This document shows, piece after piece, positions 7,820 through 15,316 of a DNA stretch of 18,541 bases. The notes under the pieces are model-generated. The model saw only the letters and a program-made list of their open reading frames with translations, searched no databases and was not told where the DNA came from. The translations under genes were made by a program, and so were the position numbers. Every line of letters starts with the position of its first letter. Positions within the stretch are counted from its first letter, which is position 1. Origin of the DNA: Candidatus Heimdallarchaeota archaeon LC_2. Its GTDB lineage: Archaea; Asgardarchaeota; Heimdallarchaeia; Heimdallarchaeales; Kariarchaeaceae. The stretch is taken from NCBI GenBank assembly GCA_001940725.1, contig MDVR01000043.1:44407-62947 (forward strand). The letters are read 5' to 3'.

Positions 7820-8144
7820 GTATTCATGAAATCTTGACCATAGGGTTTGTTTAATAAATAGCTGGATAAATTGTCAAAATAACCAAAATTATGAATTAGA
7901 ATTAGATCAAGTAAACAATTTAACTGCAAAAATAATTTCCCGAATCTAGGCCAAAACTTTCTTGTCATTAGAATTCTAGATCTAAGTGTTGAATAAATAT
8001 TGTCTAGTTTGACTGATCGATGGTATATTCATCTAAAATTGAATTTATAAAGTCCATTAAGATTGATAATGGGAATATGGAATTTATATCCTATCAATTT
8101 ATTTGTAAATCGAGGATAATTGTTGTTTTAATCGGAGATATGAA
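7820..8144 (+). other. Intergenic region holding hydroxylase operon control elements
   Basis: No convincing gene is seen in these 325 bp. An open frame on the minus strand here overlaps the CBS gene end and has no coding character. The right half holds the shared upstream element (8028-8051), a TATA-like TTTATATC (8083-8090) and a GGAGA ribosome binding site (8134-8138). A short perfect palindrome TAGAATTCTA (7969-7978) is present without clear meaning. Confidence 0.5.
8028..8051. promoter_or_regulatory. Shared upstream element, copy 2
   Basis: TTCATCTAAAATTG, then AA, then TTTATAAA: the same as the element ahead of the sulfur-carrier gene except for the central dinucleotide. It lies 93 bp before the FAD-subunit ATG and about 31 bp upstream of the likely TATA box at 8083-8090. 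It could be the binding site of a regulator that co-ordinates cofactor and enzyme genes. Confidence 0.45.
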
Positions 8145-8969
8145 ATGAATCAAATTACCCATGTATATCCTGAGACTGTCTCAGATGTTATCAAATATTT
8201 AGAGAATCCACATGCAAAATTATTGGCAGGAGGGACCGCAATGACCCTTTTGGCTAATAAAGAGGTCAACACATTTGTAGATTTACAAAAGACCAATTTA
8301 TCATATATCAAGGAAGAAGATGATCGGTTCCTCATAGGTGGAACCACATCAGCATACGATATATTCCGAAATGAGAATCTCCCTAAGTCATTTAGAACTG
8401 CCGCAGATAAAATCGCCGATTTATCGTTATTGCATGCAATCACATTAGGTGGTAATTTTGCTATATTGTACAAATGGGTAGACCTTCCACCTATTTTGTG
8501 GGCACTGAATTCATCCATCACAATTAGAGGAAAAGAAGAGAGAACTATGAATCTGGACGAATTCTTTCCATATTCACGAGAAAAAAGCATTGCGAATAGA
8601 AATGAATTGATAACCGAAATCCAATTGCCTAAACCTCCAACGAATTCATATTCTGAGTATCAAACTCTTACTTTGATCGAAAACGAAAAAGGTCAACTTA
8701 ATTTAGCTAGTTATTTTGAATGGAATGAAAACAAGGAGATAACAATTGCTAGATTAGTGGCGAGTGCAGCGTTCAAAGGACCTAAAAGGCTTGAGTGTGA
8801 ACAATTCATTATTGGTAAAAGAATTGACGATGAATTAATTAATAAATGCAAAGAGACAATAAATGCTGAAGATCTTGTGAAATTTTACAAAAGCTCGAAG
8901 GAATATAGAGCAGAAATACTCAGAGTGTACATCAAACGCACGATGAACAATTGTTTGAGTAAAATGTAG
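8145..8969 (+). CDS. Molybdenum hydroxylase FAD-binding (medium) subunit
   Basis: A 274-residue FAD-binding subunit of the xanthine dehydrogenase/CO dehydrogenase family. Two flavin-contact motifs stand out: LLAGGTAM near residues 26-33 and ITLGGNFA near 99-106. The C-terminal ~80 residues match the CO-dehydrogenase flavoprotein C-terminal domain in position. The length is normal. It passes electrons from the iron-sulfur subunit to an external acceptor. The loop before LGGN lacks an obvious second conserved Asn/Thr cluster and reads SLLHAI, so the acceptor may differ from NAD, but this is weak. GGAGA at 8134-8138 sits six bases from the ATG. It is first in a three-gene operon (FAD, FeS, Mo order). 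Confidence 0.88.
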   Translation: MNQITHVYPETVSDVIKYLENPHAKLLAGGTAMTLLANKEVNTFVDLQKTNLSYIKEEDDRFLIGGTTSAYDIFRNENLPKSFRTAADKIADLSLLHAITLGGNFAILYKWVDLPPILWALNSSITIRGKEERTMNLDEFFPYSREKSIANRNELITEIQLPKPPTNSYSEYQTLTLIENEKGQLNLASYFEWNENKEITIARLVASAAFKGPKRLECEQFIIGKRIDDELINKCKETINAEDLVKFYKSSKEYRAEILRVYIKRTMNNCLSKM

Positions 8970-8980
8970 AGGTGAAAAAT

Positions 8981-9448
8981 ATGAAATTTGAAATTAATAT
9001 TAATGGAGAAATGAAATTAATAGAAGCGAATGCACGTGACATTTTACTTGATGTTCTGAGAAGTGAAGGTTATTTTGGAGTAAAAAGAGGATGTTCTGAG
9101 GGAAGCTGTGGATCTTGTATAATATTGCTTGATGGCCTCCCGAGAAAGTGTTGTATTATGTTCGTTGGACAAGCACATGAAAAATCAATTACTACAATCG
9201 AGGGTCTGGGTGATAGAGAAAATCCCCATCCTATTCAAGATGCATTTGTTAATAATGGAGCAGCACAATGTGGATACTGTATCCCAGGAATGATACTATC
9301 AGCATCTTCTTTACTGGAAAATAACAAAGCACCAACTGTGAATGAAATCAAAGAATCACTCGCAGGAAATTTATGCAGATGTACGGGTTATGTTAAACAA
9401 ATTGAAGCTGTACAGAATGCTGCTGCAGTGATGAGAGGTGAAAATTAA
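8981..9448 (+). CDS. Molybdenum hydroxylase [2Fe-2S] (small) subunit
   Basis: A 155-residue iron-sulfur subunit with both expected clusters. The N-terminal plant-ferredoxin-type set is C38, C43, C46 and C57 or C58 (GCSEGSCGSC, then RKCC). The C-terminal four-helix set is C97, C100, C132 and C134 (QCGYC and LCRC). It relays electrons from the molybdenum centre to FAD. A GTG nine bases upstream keeps the frame, but the ATG at 8981 is chosen because GAGGTGA (8969-8975) ends five bases before it. The GTG lies inside that binding site. It begins eleven bases after the preceding stop and overlaps the next gene by one base (TAATG), so translation of the subunits is coupled. Confidence 0.92.
   Translation: MKFEININGEMKLIEANARDILLDVLRSEGYFGVKRGCSEGSCGSCIILLDGLPRKCCIMFVGQAHEKSITTIEGLGDRENPHPIQDAFVNNGAAQCGYCIPGMILSASSLLENNKAPTVNEIKESLAGNLCRCTGYVKQIEAVQNAAAVMRGEN
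9435..9441 (+). promoter_or_regulatory. Ribosome binding site deciding the large-subunit start
   Basis: GAGGTGA ends six bases before the ATG of the large subunit, which overlaps the stop of the FeS subunit by one base. The same heptamer precedes the FeS subunit at 8969-8975. Both internal operon genes are therefore led by strong binding sites, unlike the apparently leaderless first genes elsewhere in the window. Confidence 0.7.
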
Positions 9449-11829
9449 TGTCAAATGGAGATAACCAAAGTAAAAAGTATCAAGGTAAGATAGTAAAAAC
9501 GAGTGTAAGAAAGATTGATGGCCTAGCTACAACTCAAGGGAGACCATTGTTCGTTGCAGATGTTGATAAGGATTTTCTACATGTAAAATTTAAATGGTCA
9601 CCACATGCCCATGCCAAAATATTGAGTATTGATACTTCTGCTGCTGAAGCACTGGAAGGGGTAAAATGTATATTAACACATGAGAACACTCCCAAGAATC
9701 TACACACAACTGCAGGACAAGGATTTCCAGAACCATCACCATATGATACATATGTATTCAATGATAAGATGCGATATGTTGGTGATCGGGTAGCTGCTGT
9801 TGCTGCAGAAACAAGAGAGATCGCATTGAAAGCTGTTGATCTCATTAAAGTCGAATATGAGGTATTAGAGGCAATCTTTGATCCAGAAGATGCACTACGC
9901 CCAGATGCTCCGATTATTCATGATCAAGATGGTATTCATGCTCCAATTCCTGTGTACTATGAGCCAAAGAAAAATCATGTATCACACACTGATTTCGCAT
10001 TTGGAGATATTGAAAAAGAATTAGAAGCTGCGGATCACGTATTTGATGAACACTTCTCAACTCATTATGCTCAGCATACACCAATTGAACCTCACGTATG
10101 CGCTTCTTGGTATGATGAGGAAGATCCTCATGAAATTGGTAGAATTACAGTGAGAACTTCAACTCAAGTTCCATTCCATGCGAGACGAATTACTGCCCAA
10201 GCCTTGGGGATACCTGAGAAAAAATTGAGAATGATAAAACCGAATGTAGGAGGCGGATTCGGTACCAAGCAAGAAGTATTACTCGAGATGGTCTGTGTAT
10301 TAGTCACAATGAGAACGAAGAGACCAGCATTAATTGAATTCACGCGATCAGAAGAATTTGTTTCAGGACGAACCCGACATGCTTACAAAGTGTGGGTTCG
10401 TGCTGGTGTGAAAAATAATGGTGATATAACAGCCATGGAACTCAAAGTTTTATCAAACACAGGAGCATACGGGACACACGGATTAACTGTGATGAGTAAT
10501 GCTGGATCTAAGACCCTCCCATTGTATCGAATGAATGCAGTTGGATTCATCGGAGACACTGCATATACCAATATGCCAGTAGGTGGCGCTTACAGAGGCT
10601 ATGGAGCGACTCAAGCATGCTATGGAATGGAAGTTGTCATAGATATGATGGCTGAAGCAATTAACATGGACCCTGCAAAATTTAGATTACAAAACCACAT
10701 TCAATCCGGAGAAACTTCACCTGTGTTTAAAGCACTAGGAGAAGGTACGGAAGGGGTAGAGCAAGTTATTGAAAGTTGTGAATTAACAGCGTGTATCAAA
10801 CAAGGTAAAGCTGCAATAGATTGGGATAATAAAGTTGGTAAACCAGGGGATAGTGTTGTTAAAAGAGGATTGGGAATGGCTACACTTATGCAGGGATCAG
10901 CTATACCAAAAGTTGATATGGCTTCCGCATACGCTAAGATGAATGATGATGGTAGTTTCAATTTACACTTTGGTGCAACTGACCTCGGTACCGGAGCTGA
11001 CACCGTTTTAGCACAAATTTTTGCTGAGGAATTAGAATTACCATATGACGATGTTCTTGTTTATGCTTCTGATACAGATATGACACCATTTGATGTAGGT
11101 GCGTATGCTTCCTCAACAACGTACTTATCTGGAATGGCAGTCAAAAAAGTTGCTGCTCATATAAAGCAACAAATTCTTGGAGTAGCAGCCAAAATGATGG
11201 ATGCACAAATCGGCGAATGCCATATTTCTAATAAAACTGTGCAAGGACCAGATGGTGAATCTGTGACATACGCTGAGGTATGCAAATTTGCATTATATGC
11301 GGAAGATCAATTCCAAATCCAGGCAGGAGATTCTCATGTATCTGATGTATCTCCACCCCCATTTTCTGCACATTTTGTTGAGATTGAGATTGACACCGAG
11401 ACTGGGAAATTGAAATTGTTAAAATACGTCGCAGCTGTAGATTGTGGTACCCCTATTAATCCGAAACTTGCAGAAGGGCAAGTTGAAGGTGCAGTTATGA
11501 ATGGAATCAGCTATGCCTTAACGGAAGAATTCATCTTTAACAAAAAAGGAAAAGTCCTAAATGACACCTTCGATGATTACAGGATCTGGTCAACCCAGGA
11601 CATGCCCGAAATGGTTACCATTCTGGTTGAGTCCTACGAAGAATCTGGACCGTTTGGGGCCAAAAGTATTGCAGAAATTGGAATTAATGGAGCTCTTCCT
11701 GCTTTAGCGAATGCAATTTACGATGCCGTGGGTGTCAGACTTCATCATGCACCTTTCACGGCAGAAAAGATATTGAACGCAATCAAAGCAAGAGCAAGGC
11801 AAGAAACTGTTCAGAAAGTAACTGTATAA
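9448..11829 (+). CDS. Molybdenum hydroxylase large (molybdopterin-binding) subunit
   Basis: A 793-residue catalytic subunit, normal length for separate-subunit members of the xanthine dehydrogenase/aldehyde oxidase family. Cofactor motifs are VGGGFGTK at 267-274 and AYRGYGATQ at 381-389. The catalytic glutamate is E743 in GAKSIAE. The RGYG loop differs from the cysteine-bearing AYRCS loop of true CO dehydrogenases, so it should hydroxylate a carbon next to nitrogen or an aldehyde. With an SsnA-type amidohydrolase nearby, a purine-like or other N-heterocyclic substrate is a fair guess. There is no signal peptide, so the complex is cytoplasmic. Its GC content looks higher than that of the flanking genes. 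Two broken copies of its C-terminus lie at about 15.0-15.2 and 15.8-15.9 kb. Confidence 0.92.
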   Translation: MSNGDNQSKKYQGKIVKTSVRKIDGLATTQGRPLFVADVDKDFLHVKFKWSPHAHAKILSIDTSAAEALEGVKCILTHENTPKNLHTTAGQGFPEPSPYDTYVFNDKMRYVGDRVAAVAAETREIALKAVDLIKVEYEVLEAIFDPEDALRPDAPIIHDQDGIHAPIPVYYEPKKNHVSHTDFAFGDIEKELEAADHVFDEHFSTHYAQHTPIEPHVCASWYDEEDPHEIGRITVRTSTQVPFHARRITAQALGIPEKKLRMIKPNVGGGFGTKQEVLLEMVCVLVTMRTKRPALIEFTRSEEFVSGRTRHAYKVWVRAGVKNNGDITAMELKVLSNTGAYGTHGLTVMSNAGSKTLPLYRMNAVGFIGDTAYTNMPVGGAYRGYGATQACYGMEVVIDMMAEAINMDPAKFRLQNHIQSGETSPVFKALGEGTEGVEQVIESCELTACIKQGKAAIDWDNKVGKPGDSVVKRGLGMATLMQGSAIPKVDMASAYAKMNDDGSFNLHFGATDLGTGADTVLAQIFAEELELPYDDVLVYASDTDMTPFDVGAYASSTTYLSGMAVKKVAAHIKQQILGVAAKMMDAQIGECHISNKTVQGPDGESVTYAEVCKFALYAEDQFQIQAGDSHVSDVSPPPFSAHFVEIEIDTETGKLKLLKYVAAVDCGTPINPKLAEGQVEGAVMNGISYALTEEFIFNKKGKVLNDTFDDYRIWSTQDMPEMVTILVESYEESGPFGAKSIAEIGINGALPALANAIYDAVGVRLHHAPFTAEKILNAIKARARQETVQKVTV

Positions 11830-11889
11830 ATGTAGGTCTTCCTTAGATATTGAATCTGGGAAAAACTATGATCAATATCAAATATCTTA

Positions 11890-11954
11890 AGATTCAATAT
11901 ACGGTATACATTTCTCATTAACTTAATTAATACCAACAACAATAGTATATTAAA
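11890..11954 (+). promoter_or_regulatory. Promoter/leader, twin of the one at 13127
   Basis: This stretch includes CAATATACGGTATACAT, then ATTAATA, then ACAACAATAGTATA just before the ATG. It aligns over its full length, with one gap, to the region before the seven-helix membrane protein gene; I count roughly 54 of 68 positions identical including the ATG. GGTATA is a TATA candidate about 50 bp from the start. The invariant ACAACAATAGTATA then lies in the short leader. Confidence 0.6.
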
Positions 11955-12842
11955 ATGTCTAGTCCAACTGCTAATCAATATCAATGTTTAAAATGCTCAA
12001 GCATTAGAGTTGCTGATATCAATGCAGAATACCATTTAGAAAACATCTCTCAAAGTTCAAATGGATTAGTTATTTACTCTGATATTCACCGCTGTGAAAA
12101 TGGGATACTAGGTATTAATAATATTCATGTAGATTATGACTACCGTATCCGATCATCAGAGCAGATCGTCCTCCCATCAAAAAGAATGGCTGTGTCATCC
12201 ACATTACTCAATATTCCTACTCCTAAAATTAATTCTGGTGGTATGAAAAATGTGATAATTCGAGAATTTCAACCTAATAAGGATTTCAGATTAATTATAG
12301 CTGATCAAGGTTTGAAAATAGTTATCAACGTTGGAGACGTGAATGACAACGAAGAAAAACCGATTTCAACATTATACTCAGACCATGGAACAATCTGCTT
12401 AGCTCTTTATCCGTCCGGACTCCCCTATACTAATTTCATTGAACAATGGATGGTTACTTTCATTAATTTGCTTGAAACACTACCTCCAACTAGGATCGGA
12501 TTATTCATTGAAACATTAAGGTATATTCATGATATGCATAAAATTGGACCTGCTTTATTTCATATTGAGATTTTAAAAATGATATTAAGTTCACATGAAA
12601 TCCATTTTGAACCAGTGAAAATCCCAATTGAATTTGATTCGTTGTTAACCGAGGGGAGAGATTTTTACGGATCTGAAGCAGTTACTCTGATGGTGAAAAT
12701 ATTGAGTTACTTAGAATTAAACCCTCATGTTCCCTTATTATATTACACGAAAACTCATCACGAGGACATTGGTTATCTAATATATTTGTTTTTGACCCTT
12801 GAACAAGAGAATCTTATAAAAATCATTAAACCGACGTTTTAG
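11955..12842 (+). CDS. Unrecognised protein with CxxC/HxC zinc site
   Basis: A 295-residue protein that I cannot assign to a family. The N-terminus has C11-x-x-C14 and H45-x-C47, a likely zinc ribbon of about 45 residues. The remainder has no transmembrane helix or signal peptide, so it should be cytoplasmic. A central β-rich part (about 95-150) leads into a mostly helical C-terminal half (about 160-290), where LYPSGLPYTNFIEQW opens the helical region. The first residues (MSSPTANQYQ) are polar and consistent with the chosen ATG. It follows the hydroxylase operon but has its own promoter, nearly identical to that of the membrane-protein gene downstream, so these two are probably made together. 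Confidence 0.65.
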   Translation: MSSPTANQYQCLKCSSIRVADINAEYHLENISQSSNGLVIYSDIHRCENGILGINNIHVDYDYRIRSSEQIVLPSKRMAVSSTLLNIPTPKINSGGMKNVIIREFQPNKDFRLIIADQGLKIVINVGDVNDNEEKPISTLYSDHGTICLALYPSGLPYTNFIEQWMVTFINLLETLPPTRIGLFIETLRYIHDMHKIGPALFHIEILKMILSSHEIHFEPVKIPIEFDSLLTEGRDFYGSEAVTLMVKILSYLELNPHVPLLYYTKTHHEDIGYLIYLFLTLEQENLIKIIKPTF

Positions 12843-12910
12843 AGTTCTCCTCATAAAACCATAGAATCATCTGAGTTATCAAAGATTATACTTCATAATT
12901 CATTATGTGA

Positions 12911-13006
12911 ATGATTGAAAAACTCAAGGAAATTATTGAAGAGTGCAAAATTTTTAACCGAAAGATAATTAAATGCCGATTACTTGTATCTGAACCTTGT
13001 AAATGA
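12911..13006 (+). CDS. Possible 31-residue small protein
   Basis: ATG to TGA, 31 codons. It begins MIEKLKEIIEECKIF, is rich in Lys/Glu/Ile and has three cysteines, two of them (C12, C22) ten residues apart. A TATA-like GATTATACTT lies about 25 bases before the ATG, the right distance for a leaderless transcript. There is no ribosome binding site. In DNA this AT-rich a frame of this length can arise by chance, so this is a weak call. It is recorded because of the promoter spacing and the amphipathic N-terminal helix. Confidence 0.2.
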   Translation: MIEKLKEIIEECKIFNRKIIKCRLLVSEPCK

Positions 13007-13126
13007 TTGTCAAAATCTTTTCAATGAAAATTTCATCGAGTGTTTATGATTTATTAATTTAAATAAAAATCAAAATACATCGACGGATCGAAGATTGATA
13101 TGCAATATATAGTGAATTAACGCTTT

Positions 13127-13190
13127 AGAACCAATATAAGGTATAAATCTCCCATGAATTTTATTAATAGTTACAACAATAGTATAGTAA
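13127..13190 (+). promoter_or_regulatory. Promoter/leader, twin of the one at 11890
   Basis: It carries CAATATAAGGTATAAAT, then ATTAATA, then ACAACAATAGTATA directly before the ATG. These blocks are colinear with those ahead of the zinc-site protein gene. GGTATAAAT is a good archaeal TATA box about 50 bp from the start. The conservation of the leader block ACAACAATAGTATA between the two suggests a shared regulator or translation signal. Confidence 0.6.
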
Positions 13191-14375
13191 ATGAATATTC
13201 ATATTCAATCAAAGTTTGTTAATTCAAAAATGCGTTGGCTCACGGGTATATCCTTCATTGGATTACTCTCATTAATATTTGCGACACGTGTTAAAGCTGA
13301 TGACCATCTAGAGGATGAAGGTGGGACGTTTCGAGGCGAAATAATACTTTGGGTAGAAGCCCTAATATTAATTGGTCTTGTCACTGCCCTTTTTTACAAT
13401 CTATATATCATCCGAATTTTTGGTAAGTCAATAATAAGTGCACCATTTTATTATATTTTAGCAGGAACAATTAGTTTGGGATTTACCAGAGTAATGTATA
13501 TTTTATATGAGGTTAGAATTTTGGAAATGCATGATGACACTCTTGAATTCTGGTGGCATTTAATATTTTACATTGGTATGACCTTTTTCCTTATCGCAAT
13601 TAATTATGTTGATAAGCAAAAAACGGAAGAAGACTATCAAGGGTTAACTTCAATTGATAAATTTATTTTTGCTGGATTTGGGATGTTAATTTTTGCAATT
13701 TTACTTACTCCAGAACTTCTTAATGATTGGTTTCTGTCTTGGTTTGATGGTAGCATTATAGATACTCTAGGATTACAACATTTTATTGCGTTTTTATTTG
13801 CTGGACTATTAGTTATACGACTTTTAAGAGTCAAACAAACTTCAACTGAAAACGAGCTAGGACAATTTATATCAAAGTTAGTCCCTACTTTTCTCATATT
13901 TTTAACTTTAATGAGTTTAAATCATTTCTGGGAACTATTAACCGAGAGTTTAGAACTGATTGTGTTAGAAGAAAGCGTTATTGAGACTGCTGAGCAATTC
14001 TTTTGGTTACCCGGCTTCTTCATCCTAGCATATGGATTGAGAAATTTGAACAACTTTATTCAGGAAACACACCTACTTAAGATCGAAAGCACGATAGTAG
14101 ACACACCAACTACCAATCCTTTCGTAGAGATCACCCTTGAAACTTTAAATTATCATATTGGAAGTTTAGCCATACAAATAGCTGATTTAAGCAGTAAGGA
14201 TCTTGGTATTGATTTAAACGATTTAGATCATAGTAAGATGACCGAATTCACCCTAGCCATCTCAAATCATGTATCACCACTAATTGGTGAATTGCCAGGT
14301 AAATACTTAGGTAAAAAATTAATGAATCAATCAATCAAATTACATTGGAAAGTCAAAGAGGCAATTACGATTTAA
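13191..14375 (+). CDS. Seven-helix membrane protein with buried histidines
   Basis: A 394-residue membrane protein of unknown family. A signal-peptide-like segment (about residues 14-35, ending RVKADD) is followed by an acidic loop. Seven hydrophobic helices then lie near 52-74, 84-106, 122-140, 157-175, 194-213, 229-248 and 268-288. The final ~100 residues are soluble and helical. Histidines sit at or within helix ends (H114, H123, H197, H245), a pattern compatible with haem or metal binding but not diagnostic. The first ATG is preferred because the twin promoter is aligned to it; M14 would give a more standard signal peptide. No RBS is evident. It shares control elements with the zinc-site gene upstream. 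Confidence 0.7.
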   Translation: MNIHIQSKFVNSKMRWLTGISFIGLLSLIFATRVKADDHLEDEGGTFRGEIILWVEALILIGLVTALFYNLYIIRIFGKSIISAPFYYILAGTISLGFTRVMYILYEVRILEMHDDTLEFWWHLIFYIGMTFFLIAINYVDKQKTEEDYQGLTSIDKFIFAGFGMLIFAILLTPELLNDWFLSWFDGSIIDTLGLQHFIAFLFAGLLVIRLLRVKQTSTENELGQFISKLVPTFLIFLTLMSLNHFWELLTESLELIVLEESVIETAEQFFWLPGFFILAYGLRNLNNFIQETHLLKIESTIVDTPTTNPFVEITLETLNYHIGSLAIQIADLSSKDLGIDLNDLDHSKMTEFTLAISNHVSPLIGELPGKYLGKKLMNQSIKLHWKVKEAITI

Positions 14376-14457
14376 TAACTAAATACTAATTCAATGGCCT
14401 AGTGAAAAACGAATAACGATAGAACTTCTTATTTTTAGTGATGATGGTTCAACATTA

Positions 14458-14742
14458 TTGTTTAATTGGGAAAATATCATTCTTATCAAGACTTCTCACT
14501 CTGAAGAAAGAATGCAAAAACGCAATATTACAATGAAGATTGTCATAGAATTATTCAATAATCCAAAGTTAGTTTACAAACGAAAATCATTTCCTAAAAT
14601 TAGATATTTAATCATCGGTGATGGTTTCGGTAATATCTATGAAATTGTCTTAGAACACAAAGAAAGGAACATTTTTTATTTTCTAACCATATTTGAAGCA
14701 AGTGAAAGTCATAAAAGGTTATATAGGAGGAAAATCAAATAA
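14458..14742 (+). CDS. DUF4258-like toxin candidate
   Basis: A 94-residue basic protein. The pattern SHSEERMQKRNIT near the N-terminus (H-x-x-x-R-M-x-x-R-x-I), then a helix, then RYLIIGDGFGN and a strand pair ending FYFLTIFEAS, resembles DUF4258/BrnT-type mRNA-interferase-fold proteins. Those proteins occur as toxins with small partner genes. The only start in frame is a TTG at 14458. The frame stays open upstream to 14383 and reads in a protein-like way without a standard start, so the N-terminus may have been lost or the TTG may be genuine. A small acidic protein gene follows within five bases, the arrangement of a toxin-first module. Confidence 0.6.
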   Translation: MFNWENIILIKTSHSEERMQKRNITMKIVIELFNNPKLVYKRKSFPKIRYLIIGDGFGNIYEIVLEHKERNIFYFLTIFEASESHKRLYRRKIK

Positions 14743-14747
14743 TAATT

Positions 14748-14951
14748 GTGAGTTATCCATATACTTCTGATGATATTGATCATATTGAAGAAGAATTCAA
14801 ACAAATCGATTTAGAAAATGAAGAAGTGGAAATTATTGAAGGATCGCTACAAATACAAATAACCGAAAGCGACAATGACCTTGATATAGACCTCGGAAGT
14901 GTCAAAGTTATTAAAAAACCTACTAAAGTAAAATTCATGGAAAATCATTGA
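14748..14951 (+). CDS. Small acidic antitoxin-like partner
   Basis: A 67-residue, strongly acidic protein (DDIDHIEEEF, then a Glu/Asp-rich middle, then a basic tail KKPTKVKF). It has no recognised DNA-binding motif. Its position right after the DUF4258-like gene, its size and its opposite charge suit an antitoxin-like neutralising partner. This is inference from context. The GTG start at 14748 has an AGGAGG (14725-14730) about 17 bases upstream, much farther than normal. Either the start is a rarer codon such as ATT at 14745, or translation is coupled to the preceding gene. Confidence 0.45.
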   Translation: MSYPYTSDDIDHIEEEFKQIDLENEEVEIIEGSLQIQITESDNDLDIDLGSVKVIKKPTKVKFMENH

Positions 14952-14984
14952 AAAAAATAAAAAAGAACAGGTTTTTGTTTTGCT

Positions 14985-15229
14985 CAAGACATGTCTGAGA
15001 TGGTAACCATTCTTGTTGAATCATATGAAGACCCCGGACCATTTGGTGCGAAGAGTATTGCTGAAATACGAATCAACGGAGCTTTGCCAGCATTAACCAA
15101 TGCCATCTATGATGCCGTTGGGTTAGATTGAAGCATGCATCTTTTATTGCAAAGAAAATCCTCAATACTATCAAAGAAAAAGCAAAAGAAGAAACTGCTC
15201 AGAAATTAATTATTTATCGGATTTATTGA
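14985..15229 (+). pseudogene. Relic 1 of a molybdenum hydroxylase large-subunit C-terminus
   Basis: Translated from 14985 this gives QDMSEMVTILVESYE, then GPFGAKSIAEIRINGALP, then NAIYDAVG. It matches the last ~80 residues of the large subunit at 11.6-11.8 kb, with 41 of 46 residues identical before a one-base deletion near 15119-15124. In the shifted frame the match resumes (RL, HA, F, KILN, IK) to a TGA at 15227-15229. Most base differences from the intact gene are synonymous. The segment keeps the catalytic-glutamate motif but lacks everything before it, so it cannot encode an enzyme. Similarity begins abruptly just after the A-rich tail of the antitoxin-like gene. Confidence 0.85.
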
Positions 15230-15232
15230 TTT

Positions 15233-15316
15233 TCATAAAATTCCTTCATTTTCTAATTGTTCAATATACGAACTAATTTCCTCTAATTTAGTTAATCTAA
15301 TAGCTAATAATCCACT
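15233..15316 (-). pseudogene. In-frame C-terminal extension beyond the SnoaL-like stop
   Basis: After the TAA that ends the SnoaL-like frame, the same frame runs on for 27 sense codons (SGLLAIRLTKLEEI, then SSYIEQLENEGIL) to a TGA. The extension looks like the helical end common in SnoaL/NTF2-like proteins, where a helix ends in EQL-x-x-x-G-[IL]. Its TGA would leave only three bases before the convergent hydroxylase relic, a normal spacing here. The TAA is therefore probably a recent nonsense change. Confidence 0.5.

Larger units (their letters stand above)
12843..13190 (+). other. Intergenic region with possible micro-ORF and promoter
   Basis: These 348 bp hold no recognised gene. They contain a 31-codon open frame starting right after a stop (12911), a short perfect palindrome ATGAAAATTTCAT (13024-13036), and the twin promoter ahead of the membrane-protein gene. 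Nothing resembling a relic of the neighbours was found. Confidence 0.4.

Noticed and set aside
7756..7968. A 70-codon minus-strand frame overlapping the end of the CBS gene
   Set aside because: It is antisense to a clear CBS coding region, its composition is not protein-like, and it has no ribosome binding site or promoter.
8972..8980. GTG as the start of the [2Fe-2S] subunit
   Set aside because: The GTG lies inside the GAGGTGA ribosome binding site that serves the ATG at 8981, so the shorter protein is far more likely.
14985..15229. The relics as recent attL/attR attachment sites of an integrated element
   Set aside because: True attachment duplications are short and near identical; here the copies are long and diverged mostly at synonymous sites, and no integrase gene is visible. 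The idea is kept only as an alternative within the first finding.
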